Below the pieces are notes generated by a model that was given only the letters and a program-made list of their open reading frames with translations, did not search any database and was not told the origin of the DNA. A program made the position numbers and the translations under genes. Shown piece by piece: positions 38,155-48,408 of a stretch of DNA of 64,000 nucleotides. Origin of the DNA: Pseudomonas chlororaphis subsp. piscium (lineage in GTDB: Bacteria; Pseudomonadota; Gammaproteobacteria; Pseudomonadales; Pseudomonadaceae); NCBI RefSeq assembly GCF_003850345.1, contig NZ_CP027707.1, positions 620,001 to 684,000 on the forward strand, in the 5' to 3' direction. Every line of letters begins with the position of its first letter. Position 1 is the stretch's first letter.

Positions 38155-38580
38155 ATGCGTCATTACGAAATCATCTTTCTGGTCCACCCTGACCAGAGCG
38201 AGCAAGTCGGCGGCATGGTTGAGCGTTACACCAAGCTGATCGAAGAAGACGGCGGCAAAATCCACCGTCTGGAAGACTGGGGCCGTCGTCAACTGGCCTA
38301 CGCAATCAACAATGTTCACAAGGCTCACTACGTGATGCTGAACGTTGAGTGCACCGGTAAAGCCCTGGCTGAGCTGGAAGACAACTTCCGTTACAACGAT
38401 GCTGTGATCCGTAACCTGGTCATCCGTCGCGAAGAAGCCATCACTGGCCAATCCGAGATGCTCAAGGCTGAAGAGAACCGCAGTGAGCGCCGTGAGCGTC
38501 GTGACCGTCCTGAGCATTCTGACAGCGCCGATGGCGATGACAGCGATAACAGCGACGCCAGCGATAACGCTGACGAGTAA
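38155..38580 (+). CDS. rpsF: 30S ribosomal protein S6
   Basis: A 141-residue ribosomal protein beginning [18 protein letters not shown], with the family motifs [13 protein letters not shown] and [11 protein letters not shown]. The C-terminal 40 residues are a highly charged Glu/Arg then Asp/Ser-rich tail, a possible target for RimK-type glutamate ligation by analogy with E. coli. Here the extreme end is DNADE. First gene of the rpsF-rpsR-DUF2232-rplI cluster, after AAGGAG. Confidence 0.98.
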   Translation: MRHYEIIFLVHPDQSEQVGGMVERYTKLIEEDGGKIHRLEDWGRRQLAYAINNVHKAHYVMLNVECTGKALAELEDNFRYNDAVIRNLVIRREEAITGQSEMLKAEENRSERRERRDRPEHSDSADGDDSDNSDASDNADE

Positions 38581-38608
38581 TCCACGGACCTTTTGAGGAG
38601 CCAATTAC

Positions 38609-38839
38609 ATGGCACGTTTCTTCCGTCGTCGTAAATTCTGCCGCTTCACCGCTGAAGACGTGAAAGAGATCGATTACAAAGATCTCAACACCCTGAAAGC
38701 CTACGTATCCGAGACCGGCAAAATCGTTCCAAGCCGTATCACCGGTACCAAAGCTCGTTATCAGCGTCAGCTGGCCACCGCTATCAAGCGCGCCCGCTTC
38801 CTGGCCCTGCTGGCCTACACCGACAGCCACGGCCGCTGA
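38609..38839 (+). CDS. rpsR: 30S ribosomal protein S18
   Basis: A 76-residue basic protein with [22 protein letters not shown] and the C-terminal [28 protein letters not shown] typical of S18. It lies 28 bp downstream of rpsF after GAGGAG. It partners S6 in the 30S platform. Confidence 0.99.
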
Positions 38840-38875
38840 GACCGGGCAGTCGACAAGTAGTAAGGGATTGAATGC

Positions 38876-39775
38876 ATGCGCGCCTTAGCTGAGTTCATCA
38901 TGCGCGGCCGTATGCAGGCCACTCTGGTAGTGGCCGGATGTGCGGCATTGCCGTTGTTGTATTGGTTGGGTGCTGCTGCGGGAAGCCTGGTGCTCCTGCG
39001 GCGCGGTTTGAGCGACGCCCTTGGTGTCCTCGCCCTGGGATTGCTGCCGGCATTGTTCTGGTGGCTGTATTCCGGCGATCCACGCGCACTCATGGTGCTG
39101 CTGGGGTCTTCGGGCCTTGCGTTGGTTTTGCGCGCAAGCGAATCCTGGAACCGTGTGCTGCTGGTCAGCATAGCGCTGGGCCTGGTGTTTGCTGGAGTGC
39201 TGGGTGTGGCTTACCGCCCCCAGATCGAGATGCTCTCGCAGGAGTTGGTAAAAATCCTGCCGCTGGCCCTCGGTGATCTCTACCAGCAGTTGTCGGTTGA
39301 GGAGCGGGCTCGTCTCGCCTCACTGATTGCACCGGTCCTGACCGGCCTGATAGCGGCCTTGTTGCAGGTCGTCAGTGTGCTGAGCCTGATTGTCGGGCGC
39401 TACTGGCAGGCGTTGTTGTACAACCCGGGTGGTTTTGGGCGCGAGTTTCGCGCTATCAAGCTCCCGCTGGGACTGGCGATGTTGCTGCTGGCCTGCATGC
39501 TGCTGGGACCGAATCTCGGTCCACAGATGGCGATGCTGACGCCGTTGTGCAGCGTACCGCTGGTGTTCGCCGGGCTGGCCCTGATTCACGGGCTGGTGGC
39601 GCAAGGGCGACTGGCCAGGTTCTGGCTGGTGGGGTTGTACGTAACGCTGTTGCTGTTTATGCAGCTGATCTATCCGTTGCTCGTGGTGTTGGCCATAGTC
39701 GACAGCCTGATTGATTTTCGCGGTCGTTCGGCGCCGAAAGACGCTGATAACGGCTCTGCGAACGGTGAAGGTTAA
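38876..39775 (+). CDS. DUF2232-type polytopic membrane protein
   Basis: A 299-residue hydrophobic protein with about eight membrane segments, placed between rpsR and rplI as in other pseudomonads. A central amphipathic patch (LYQQLSVEERARLASLIAPVL) and a short charged C-terminus (after about 280) are the only non-membrane parts. The DUF2232 call rests on position and overall pattern. Its function is unknown. The ATG at 38876 follows AAGGGA; another ATG at 38872 is out of frame. Confidence 0.8.
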   Translation: MRALAEFIMRGRMQATLVVAGCAALPLLYWLGAAAGSLVLLRRGLSDALGVLALGLLPALFWWLYSGDPRALMVLLGSSGLALVLRASESWNRVLLVSIALGLVFAGVLGVAYRPQIEMLSQELVKILPLALGDLYQQLSVEERARLASLIAPVLTGLIAALLQVVSVLSLIVGRYWQALLYNPGGFGREFRAIKLPLGLAMLLLACMLLGPNLGPQMAMLTPLCSVPLVFAGLALIHGLVAQGRLARFWLVGLYVTLLLFMQLIYPLLVVLAIVDSLIDFRGRSAPKDADNGSANGEG

Positions 39776-39796
39776 AAGTTAAGAGGTTATTACCAA

Positions 39797-40243
39797 ATGG
39801 AACTGATCCTGCTGGAAAAAATCGCCAACCTGGGCAACCTGGGCGATAAGGTAAACGTTAAGGCTGGTTACGGCCGTAACTACCTGCTGCCTTTCGGCAA
39901 AGCCACCGCTGCTACCGCTGCCAACCTGGCTGCGTTCGAAGCGCGTCGTGCCGAGCTGGAAAAACTGGCTGCAGAGAAAAAGGCTTCTGCCGAAACTCGC
40001 GCTGCCCAACTGGCTGAGCTGGAAGTGACTATCACTGCCACCGCTGGTGACGAAGGCAAGCTGTTCGGTTCGATCGGCACCCACGACATCGCTGATGCAC
40101 TGACCGCCTCCGGCGTTGAAGTTGCAAAAAGCGAAGTTCGTCTGCCGAACGGCACCATCCGCAACGTAGGTGAATTCGACGTAGCCGTGCACCTGCACGC
40201 CGAAGTTGAAGCCACCGTACGCGTTGTCGTGGTAGCAGCTTAA
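39797..40243 (+). CDS. rplI: 50S ribosomal protein L9
   Basis: A 148-residue protein with the L9 signature [37 protein letters not shown] long central helix rich in Ala, Glu and Lys follows, then a C-terminal domain with [21 protein letters not shown] precedes the ATG. Last gene of the cluster before a strong terminator. Confidence 0.99.
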   Translation: MELILLEKIANLGNLGDKVNVKAGYGRNYLLPFGKATAATAANLAAFEARRAELEKLAAEKKASAETRAAQLAELEVTITATAGDEGKLFGSIGTHDIADALTASGVEVAKSEVRLPNGTIRNVGEFDVAVHLHAEVEATVRVVVVAA

Positions 40244-40288
40244 GCAGTACTTGTCGGCTGGCACCCTTGGGAGCTAGCCGGTAACATC

Positions 40289-40317
40289 GGGCACGATCCT
40301 GTTTACAGGTCGTGCCC
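40289..40317 (+). terminator. Terminator after rplI
   Basis: GGGCACGATCCTGT and its near-complement (one T-T mismatch) around a 2-nt loop, followed by a T-rich stretch. It separates the ribosomal cluster from dnaB. Confidence 0.8.
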
Positions 40318-40377
40318 TTTGTCTTTCTGTACCCTCAGTTTTTCAAACCCCTGCTTTTCCTAAAAAACCAAGTGGCC

Positions 40378-41775
40378 ATGAACGATATCTCCGCTCCCGA
40401 GCAATACGATCTGCAAACCGCTGCCCTGAAGGTGCCGCCACATTCCATCGAGGCCGAACAGGCCGTGCTCGGTGGTCTGATGCTGGACAACAACGCCTGG
40501 GAGCGGGTGCTCGATCAAGTCTCCGACGGCGATTTCTATCGGCATGACCACCGTTTGATCTTCCGTGCGATCGCCAAGCTGGCCGATCAGAACATGCCAA
40601 TCGACGTCGTGACCCTGTCCGAGCAGCTGGACAAGGAAGGTCAGACGTCCCAGGTCGGCGGACTGGGTTACCTGGGTGAGCTGGCGAAGAACACGCCGTC
40701 GGTGGCCAACATCAAGGCCTATGCGCAGATCGTTCGCCAGCGCGCTACCCTGCGCCAGCTGATCGGCATCAGCACCGAGATCGCCGACAGCGCCTTCAAC
40801 CCCGAAGGCCGCACCGCCGAAGAGATCCTCGACGAAGCAGAACGGCAGATCTTCCAGATCGCCGAAGCGCGTCCGAAGACCGGTGGCCCGGTGGGCGTCA
40901 ACGAGTTGCTGACCAAGGCCATCGACCGCATCGATACCCTGTTCAACACTGACAACGCCATCACCGGCCTGTCCACCGGCTATACCGACCTCGACGAGAA
41001 GACCAGCGGCCTGCAGCCAGCCGACCTGATCATCGTTGCCGGCCGTCCGTCGATGGGTAAGACCACCTTTGCCATGAACCTGGTGGAAAACGCCGTGCTG
41101 CGCAGCGAGAAGGCGGTGCTGGTGTACTCCCTCGAGATGCCAGGCGAATCGCTGATCATGCGTATGCTGTCGTCCCTTGGCCGTATCGACCAGACCAAGG
41201 TCCGTTCCGGCCAGCTGGAAGACGACGATTGGCCGCGCCTGACCTCGGCGGTCAACCTGCTCAACGACCGCAAGCTGTTCATCGACGACACCGCCGGTAT
41301 CAGCCCCTCGGAAATGCGCGCGCGGACCCGCCGCCTGGTGCGTGAGCACGGTGACATCGGGCTGATCATGATCGACTACCTGCAGCTGATGCAGATCCCG
41401 GGTTCCAGCGGTGACAACCGGACCAACGAGATTTCCGAGATCTCCCGTTCCCTCAAGGCCCTGGCCAAGGAATTCAACTGCCCGGTGGTTGCTCTGTCCC
41501 AGCTCAACCGCTCCCTCGAGCAGCGCCCGAACAAGCGTCCGGTGAACTCCGACTTGCGGGAATCCGGAGCGATCGAGCAGGACGCCGACGTCATCATGTT
41601 CGTGTACCGGGACGAGGTGTATCACCCCGAGACCGAGCACAAGGGCATTGCCGAGATCATCATCGGCAAGCAGCGGAACGGCCCGATCGGCTTTATCCGC
41701 CTGGCGTTCATCGGCAAGTACACCCGCTTCGAGAACCTTGCGCCGGGCAGCTACAACTTCGACGACGACGAATAA
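40378..41775 (+). CDS. dnaB: Replicative DNA helicase DnaB
   Basis: A 465-residue hexameric helicase. N-terminal collar domain (PPHSIEAEQAVLGGLMLDNNAW) and C-terminal RecA-like motor with Walker A GRPSMGKTT, Walker B MIDYLQLM, and motifs SQLNRSLEQRP and DLRESGAIEQDAD. No intein interrupts the P-loop. The ATG at 40378 starts MNDISAPEQ; upstream frame adds only non-conserved residues. Confidence 0.98.
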   Translation: MNDISAPEQYDLQTAALKVPPHSIEAEQAVLGGLMLDNNAWERVLDQVSDGDFYRHDHRLIFRAIAKLADQNMPIDVVTLSEQLDKEGQTSQVGGLGYLGELAKNTPSVANIKAYAQIVRQRATLRQLIGISTEIADSAFNPEGRTAEEILDEAERQIFQIAEARPKTGGPVGVNELLTKAIDRIDTLFNTDNAITGLSTGYTDLDEKTSGLQPADLIIVAGRPSMGKTTFAMNLVENAVLRSEKAVLVYSLEMPGESLIMRMLSSLGRIDQTKVRSGQLEDDDWPRLTSAVNLLNDRKLFIDDTAGISPSEMRARTRRLVREHGDIGLIMIDYLQLMQIPGSSGDNRTNEISEISRSLKALAKEFNCPVVALSQLNRSLEQRPNKRPVNSDLRESGAIEQDADVIMFVYRDEVYHPETEHKGIAEIIIGKQRNGPIGFIRLAFIGKYTRFENLAPGSYNFDDDE

Positions 41776-41796
41776 CGTCGCAGTGCCTGAACCCGC

Positions 41797-41822
41797 CTTA
41801 TCGCGAGCGTGCTCGCGATAAG
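41797..41822. repeat. Perfect REP-like palindrome after dnaB
   Basis: CTTATCGCGAGC-GT-GCTCGCGATAAG: a 12-bp perfect stem with a 2-nt loop, 21 bp after the dnaB stop. It resembles a single palindrome of a GCTCGCGA REP family and may stabilise or end the transcript. Confidence 0.75.
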
Positions 41823-41941
41823 CGCCCCACCGATTTCCGACCATGGTCGTCGGAATTGGTCATTTTTTGTGCTATATTCCGCGCCCGCGAATTTCTCTGT
41901 AAATAAACGCGCCCTTATCTACACCTATACCGGTCATCGAC

Positions 41942-44242
<2,301 letters not shown>

Positions 44243-44259
44243 GGCAGCTGCTGTACAGA

Positions 44260-44289
44260 CACAACGCCAACCCCAGGGTTGGCGTTGTG
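44260..44289 (+). terminator. Terminator after the ygiQ-like gene
   Basis: CACAACGCCAACC and its complement form a 12-13 bp stem with a 5-nt loop, directly after the gene. The following ATTTC gives a weak T-tract. Confidence 0.75.
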
Positions 44290-44353
44290 CATTTCGCGAT
44301 TCGGGTTTGTTAAGGTGCGCCCCTGGATTGGCATCGACTCAAGGAAGAGCAGC

Positions 44354-44872
44354 GTGTTACGTCGCAGGAAAACCCCGCAACAACAGCAGATCGAAGACAA
44401 GCTGCTGCGTCTCAAGACCGCCGAGTGGCTCGCCTGGCAGCCCTATGTGCGGCGCTTCGGGGTGATTCATATCGCGGTGATGATGACGACAGTCTTCAGC
44501 ATCTCGCTGACCGCCGCGCAGGTGCCCCATCTGTATTTTCCCCGGGACTTCCAGGTCGCCAACTACGCCGCGATGGCCATGCTGGGCGTTGGCCTGCTGA
44601 TGAGCCTGTGTTTCCTGCTGGTGATCCGCGGTTACCCGCGCGGGGCCTGGGCCTTGTTCGGCGCGCTGGTGTTCTGCCTGGCGTGCGCGCTGCTGGTCCT
44701 GCTGGATTCCCGCCAGCGACTCTTCCCGGCCTTTGTCCTGTGCATCCCCCTGACCGGCCTGTACCTGATGAGCACCCGGCGTTACCAGCGCGGGCTCAAG
44801 GTGCTGCAAGTGGCGGCGCGCAAACGTCGGCGCCTGCGGCAACTGGAAGCCGGCCTGAAGCGGGTGCGCTGA
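44354..44872 (+). CDS. Small polytopic membrane protein, unknown function
   Basis: A 172-residue protein. It opens with a charged cytoplasmic segment (LRRRKTPQQQQIEDKLLRLK), continues with four hydrophobic helices (starting near FGVIHIAVMMTTVFSISL, YAAMAMLGVGLLMSLCFLLVI, WALFGALVFCLACALLVLL and LFPAFVLCIPLTGLYLM), and ends in a very basic tail (RKRRRLRQLEAGLKRVR). I do not recognise the family. The GTG at 44354 is supported by AAGGAAGAG upstream. It precedes the transglutaminase operon by 173 bp on the same strand. Confidence 0.7.
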   Translation: MLRRRKTPQQQQIEDKLLRLKTAEWLAWQPYVRRFGVIHIAVMMTTVFSISLTAAQVPHLYFPRDFQVANYAAMAMLGVGLLMSLCFLLVIRGYPRGAWALFGALVFCLACALLVLLDSRQRLFPAFVLCIPLTGLYLMSTRRYQRGLKVLQVAARKRRRLRQLEAGLKRVR

Positions 44873-44933
44873 CCACCGGTTACATCCTGTCGCCACATTT
44901 ATGTGCAACCCTGCGCACGCCAAAGCACGCGCC

Positions 44934-44948
44934 GCGCGCTTTTGGTGC
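44934..44948 (+). promoter_or_regulatory. NtrC-like half-site upstream of the transglutaminase operon
   Basis: GCGCG-CTTTT-GGTGC compared with the NtrC consensus GCACC-N5-GGTGC: right half exact, left half 3 of 5. It lies 45-59 bp upstream of the sigma-54-like element. Weak by itself. Confidence 0.25.
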
Positions 44949-44992
44949 TGTACTGCCCACAGCCGTTGGGGAAAGCGCCGGGACTGGTGCTC

Positions 44993-45007
44993 TGGCATAA
45001 GTCTTGC
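44993..45007 (+). promoter_or_regulatory. Candidate sigma-54 promoter of the transglutaminase/ATP-grasp operon
   Basis: TGGCATAAGTCTTGC matches the sigma-54 consensus TGGCACG-N4-TTGC at all positions except two (C6 to T, G7 to A), with exact GG-GC spacing. The expected start site (~45019) leaves a short leader before AGGAGG and the GTG at 45046. Confidence 0.6.
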
Positions 45008-45045
45008 GCGCTTTCGTGTACGTTCAGGCCCGCAGGAGGCACGCC

Positions 45046-48000
45046 GTGTCGATCCATGTCGCATTGCACCATGTCACGCATTACCGCTACGACCGCGCGG
45101 TCGAACTCGGCCCGCAGATCGTTCGCCTGCGTCCGGCGGCCCATAGCCGCACGCGGATTCTCTCCTATGCGCTGAAGGTTCAGCCCGAGCAGCACTTCAT
45201 CAACTGGCAGCAGGATCCCCAGGGCAACTACCTGGCGCGCCTGGTCTTCCCGGAAAAGACCGACGAGCTACGCATCGAAGTCGATCTACTGGCGGAGATG
45301 GCGGTGTTCAATCCGTTCGATTTCTTCCTCGAGCCCTATGCGGAGAAGATCCCCTTCGCCTACGCCGCCGATGAGCAGCGGGAGCTGGCGCCGTACCTGG
45401 AAACCCTGACGCTGACGCCGAAGTTCAAGGCGTATCTGGAGGGCATCGACCGCACGCCGCTGCCGGCGGTGGATTTCCTGGTGGGCCTGAACCAGCGCCT
45501 GAGCGAAGACATCGGCTACCTGATCCGCATGGAGCCGGGCGTGCAGACGCCGGAGCAGACCCTGGACAAGGCTTCCGGCTCCTGCCGCGACTCCGCCTGG
45601 CTGCTGGTGCAACTGCTGCGCAACCTGGGGCTGGCGGCGCGGTTTGTTTCCGGCTACCTGATCCAGCTGACCGCCGACGTCAAATCCCTCGACGGCCCGT
45701 CCGGCACCGAGGTGGACTTCACCGACCTGCACGCCTGGTGCGAGGTGTACCTGCCCGGTGCCGGCTGGATCGGCCTGGACGCCACTTCCGGGCTGTTTGC
45801 CGGGGAAGGGCATATCCCGTTGGCGTGCAGCCCCGATCCGTCCTCGGCGGCGCCGATCAGCGGCCTGGTGGAGCCTTGCGAATGTGAGTTCAGCCACGAG
45901 ATGTCGGTGGAGCGGGTCTGGGAAGCGCCACGCGTTACCAAGCCCTACACCGAAGAGCAATGGCTGGCGATCCAGGCCCTGGGCCGGCAGATCGATGCCG
46001 ACCTGCTGGAGGGCGACGTGCGCCTGACCATGGGCGGCGAACCGACCTTCGTTTCGATCGACGACCCGGATGGCGCCGAATGGAACACCGCGGCCCTCGG
46101 GCCGAACAAGCGCCGGTTGTCCGCCGAGTTGTTCCAGCGCATGCGCAACCACTACGGGCCCAAGGGCCTGGTGCATTTCGGCCAGGGCAAGTGGTACCCG
46201 GGCGAGCAACTGCCGCGCTGGTCGCTGAACTGTTACTGGCGCCGCGATGGCGTGCCGGTCTGGCACAACGCCGCGCTGATTGCCGACGAGCACGAAGACT
46301 ACGGCGCCGACAGCGAACTGGCCGGGCGTTTCCTGGCCAGTGTCGCCGAACGCCTGAAGTTGGCGCCGCGCTTCGTGTTCCCGGCCTACGAAGACAACTT
46401 CTACTACCTGTGGCGCGAAGGCAGCTTGCCGCAGAACGTCAGCGCCGAGGATTCACGGCTGGCGGACGAGCTGGAGCGGGCGCGCCTGCGCAAGGTGTTC
46501 AGCCAGGGCCTGGACAAGGTCATCGGCCAGATCCTGCCGCTAGCCCGTACCGCCAAGGGCGACCAGTGGCAGAGCGGCCGCTGGTACCTGCGTGACACCC
46601 ATTGCCGGCTGGTCCCGGGGGATTCGCCCCTGGGCTATCGCCTGCCGCTGGCGTCCCAGCCCTGGGTGACGGCGGCGGAATACCCCTATGTGCACCCCAC
46701 CGACCCGAACCAGGACCTGCCCGAGCTGCCGGACAGCGCGCAACTGCGTGAGCATGGCGAGGCGGCCGAGGCCGATGAGCGAGTGCCGCAGGTCGACCAG
46801 TCCGCCGACTGGCTGACCCGCACCGCGTTCTGCGCGGAGGCGCGGGACGGGCGGTTGTACCTGTTCATGCCGCCCCTGGAGCGCCTGGAGGATTACCTGG
46901 AGCTGGTCAGCGCCATCGAGGCCACCGCCGAAGAGCTGCATTGCCCGGTGTTGCTGGAGGGTTACGAGCCACCGAGCGATCCGCGCCTGAGCAACTTCCG
47001 CGTCACCCCCGATCCGGGCGTGATCGAGGTCAACGTGCAGCCGTCCGCCAGTTGGGACGAGCTGGTGGAGCGCACCGAATTCCTCTATGAGGAAGCCCGG
47101 CAGACCCGCCTGACCACCGAGAAATTCATGATCGACGGGCGCCACACCGGCACCGGCGGCGGCAACCACTTCGTGCTGGGCGGCGCGACGCCGGCGGACT
47201 CGCCCTTCCTGCGCCGGCCGGACCTGTTGCGCAGCCTGATCAGCTATTGGCACAACCATCCGTCGTTGTCCTACCTGTTCTCCGGGCTGTTCATCGGCCC
47301 CACCTCCCAGGCGCCGCGGGTCGACGAGGCGCGCAACGATGCCTTGTACGAGCTGGAAATTGCCTTCGCCCAGATGCCTGAGCCGGGCGAGGAGTGCCCG
47401 CCGTGGCTGGTCGACCGGCTGCTGCGCAACCTGTTGATCGACGTCACCGGCAACACCCACCGCGCCGAGTTCTGCATCGACAAGCTGTACTCGCCGGACG
47501 GCGCCACCGGGCGCCTGGGCCTGCTGGAACTGCGCGCCTTTGAAATGCCGCCCCATGCGCGCATGAGCCTGGCCCAGCAACTGTTGCTGCGGGCCTTGGT
47601 CGCGCGCTTCTGGCGCGAGCCCTATGCACCGGCCAAGCTGGCGCGCTGGGGCACCGAGCTGCACGATCGCTTCCTGTTGCCGCACTTCATCGAGCAGGAC
47701 TTCGCCGACGTCATAGTCGAGCTCAACGCCGCCGGCTACCCCCTGCGCGCCGAATGGTTCGCCGCGCACCTGGAGTTCCGTTTCCCCAAGGTCGGCGATT
47801 ACGCGGTCGGCGGTGTCGAGCTGGAGCTGCGCCAGGCCCTGGAGCCTTGGCATGTGTTGGGGGAGGAGGGCTCCGCTGGCGGCACGGTACGTTATGTCGA
47901 CTCGTCGCTGGAGCGTCTGCAGGTCAAGCTCACCGGGCTGGCGCCGCAGCGCTACCTGCTGACCTGCAACGGTGTCGCGGTGCCGCTGCAGCCCACCGGG

Positions 48001-48321
48001 CGGGTCGGGGAGTTCGTCGCCGGTGTGCGCTATCGGGCCTGGCAGCCCTTCAACTGCCTGCAGCCGACCATCCCGGTGCACGCGCCCCTGGTGTTCGACC
48101 TGCTCGACACCTGGATGCAGCGTTCCCTGGGCGGTTGCCAGTACCACGTGGCCCACCCGGGCGGGCGCAACTACGACAGCCTGCCGGTGAATGCCAACGA
48201 GGCCGAAAGCCGCCGCATGGCGCGCTTCTTCCGCCTGGGGCATAGCCCCGGCACCTTGTCGGTGCCGAGCCTGACGATCAACGACGAGTTGCCGATGACA
48301 CTCGATTTGCGACGTTTCTAA
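45046..48321 (+). CDS. Transglutaminase-like/DUF2126 fusion protein
   Basis: A 1091-residue protein. The N-terminal part (about 1-290) is a bacterial transglutaminase-type papain-fold domain with its N-terminal beta domain (HVALHHVTHYRYDRAVEL). The catalytic Cys is near residue 178 (GSCRDSAW), His near 228 (DLHAWCEVY) and Asp near 245 (GLDATSG). From about residue 325 a DUF2126 domain follows (RLTMGGEPTFVS, GGNHFVLGGATP), predicted in comparative work to relate to glutamine-synthetase-like amidoligases. GTG at 45046 has an ideal AGGAGG. First gene of a three-gene operon. Biochemical substrate unknown. Confidence 0.9.
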   Translation: MSIHVALHHVTHYRYDRAVELGPQIVRLRPAAHSRTRILSYALKVQPEQHFINWQQDPQGNYLARLVFPEKTDELRIEVDLLAEMAVFNPFDFFLEPYAEKIPFAYAADEQRELAPYLETLTLTPKFKAYLEGIDRTPLPAVDFLVGLNQRLSEDIGYLIRMEPGVQTPEQTLDKASGSCRDSAWLLVQLLRNLGLAARFVSGYLIQLTADVKSLDGPSGTEVDFTDLHAWCEVYLPGAGWIGLDATSGLFAGEGHIPLACSPDPSSAAPISGLVEPCECEFSHEMSVERVWEAPRVTKPYTEEQWLAIQALGRQIDADLLEGDVRLTMGGEPTFVSIDDPDGAEWNTAALGPNKRRLSAELFQRMRNHYGPKGLVHFGQGKWYPGEQLPRWSLNCYWRRDGVPVWHNAALIADEHEDYGADSELAGRFLASVAERLKLAPRFVFPAYEDNFYYLWREGSLPQNVSAEDSRLADELERARLRKVFSQGLDKVIGQILPLARTAKGDQWQSGRWYLRDTHCRLVPGDSPLGYRLPLASQPWVTAAEYPYVHPTDPNQDLPELPDSAQLREHGEAAEADERVPQVDQSADWLTRTAFCAEARDGRLYLFMPPLERLEDYLELVSAIEATAEELHCPVLLEGYEPPSDPRLSNFRVTPDPGVIEVNVQPSASWDELVERTEFLYEEARQTRLTTEKFMIDGRHTGTGGGNHFVLGGATPADSPFLRRPDLLRSLISYWHNHPSLSYLFSGLFIGPTSQAPRVDEARNDALYELEIAFAQMPEPGEECPPWLVDRLLRNLLIDVTGNTHRAEFCIDKLYSPDGATGRLGLLELRAFEMPPHARMSLAQQLLLRALVARFWREPYAPAKLARWGTELHDRFLLPHFIEQDFADVIVELNAAGYPLRAEWFAAHLEFRFPKVGDYAVGGVELELRQALEPWHVLGEEGSAGGTVRYVDSSLERLQVKLTGLAPQRYLLTCNGVAVPLQPTGRVGEFVAGVRYRAWQPFNCLQPTIPVHAPLVFDLLDTWMQRSLGGCQYHVAHPGGRNYDSLPVNANEAESRRMARFFRLGHSPGTLSVPSLTINDELPMTLDLRRF

Positions 48322-48331
48322 AGCAGACGCG

Positions 48332-48360
48332 ACGCCCGGATGTTTCGCATATCCGGGTGT
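48332..48360. repeat. Hairpin between the two operon genes
   Basis: ACGCCCGGAT...ATCCGGGTGT, stem of about 10 bp with a 9-nt loop and no T-run, 10 bp after the DUF2126 gene. It may modulate expression of the next gene. Confidence 0.55.
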
Positions 48361-48408
48361 CATGTGTCTGCGTTAATCTGACTTACCTTGCCGTCTGCCG
48401 AGCTCTCC

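Noticed and set aside
46540..48363. Antisense open frame opposite the DUF2126 fusion gene
   Set aside because: It lies wholly over a domain-matched gene and has a low-complexity Gln/Arg/Gly-rich product.
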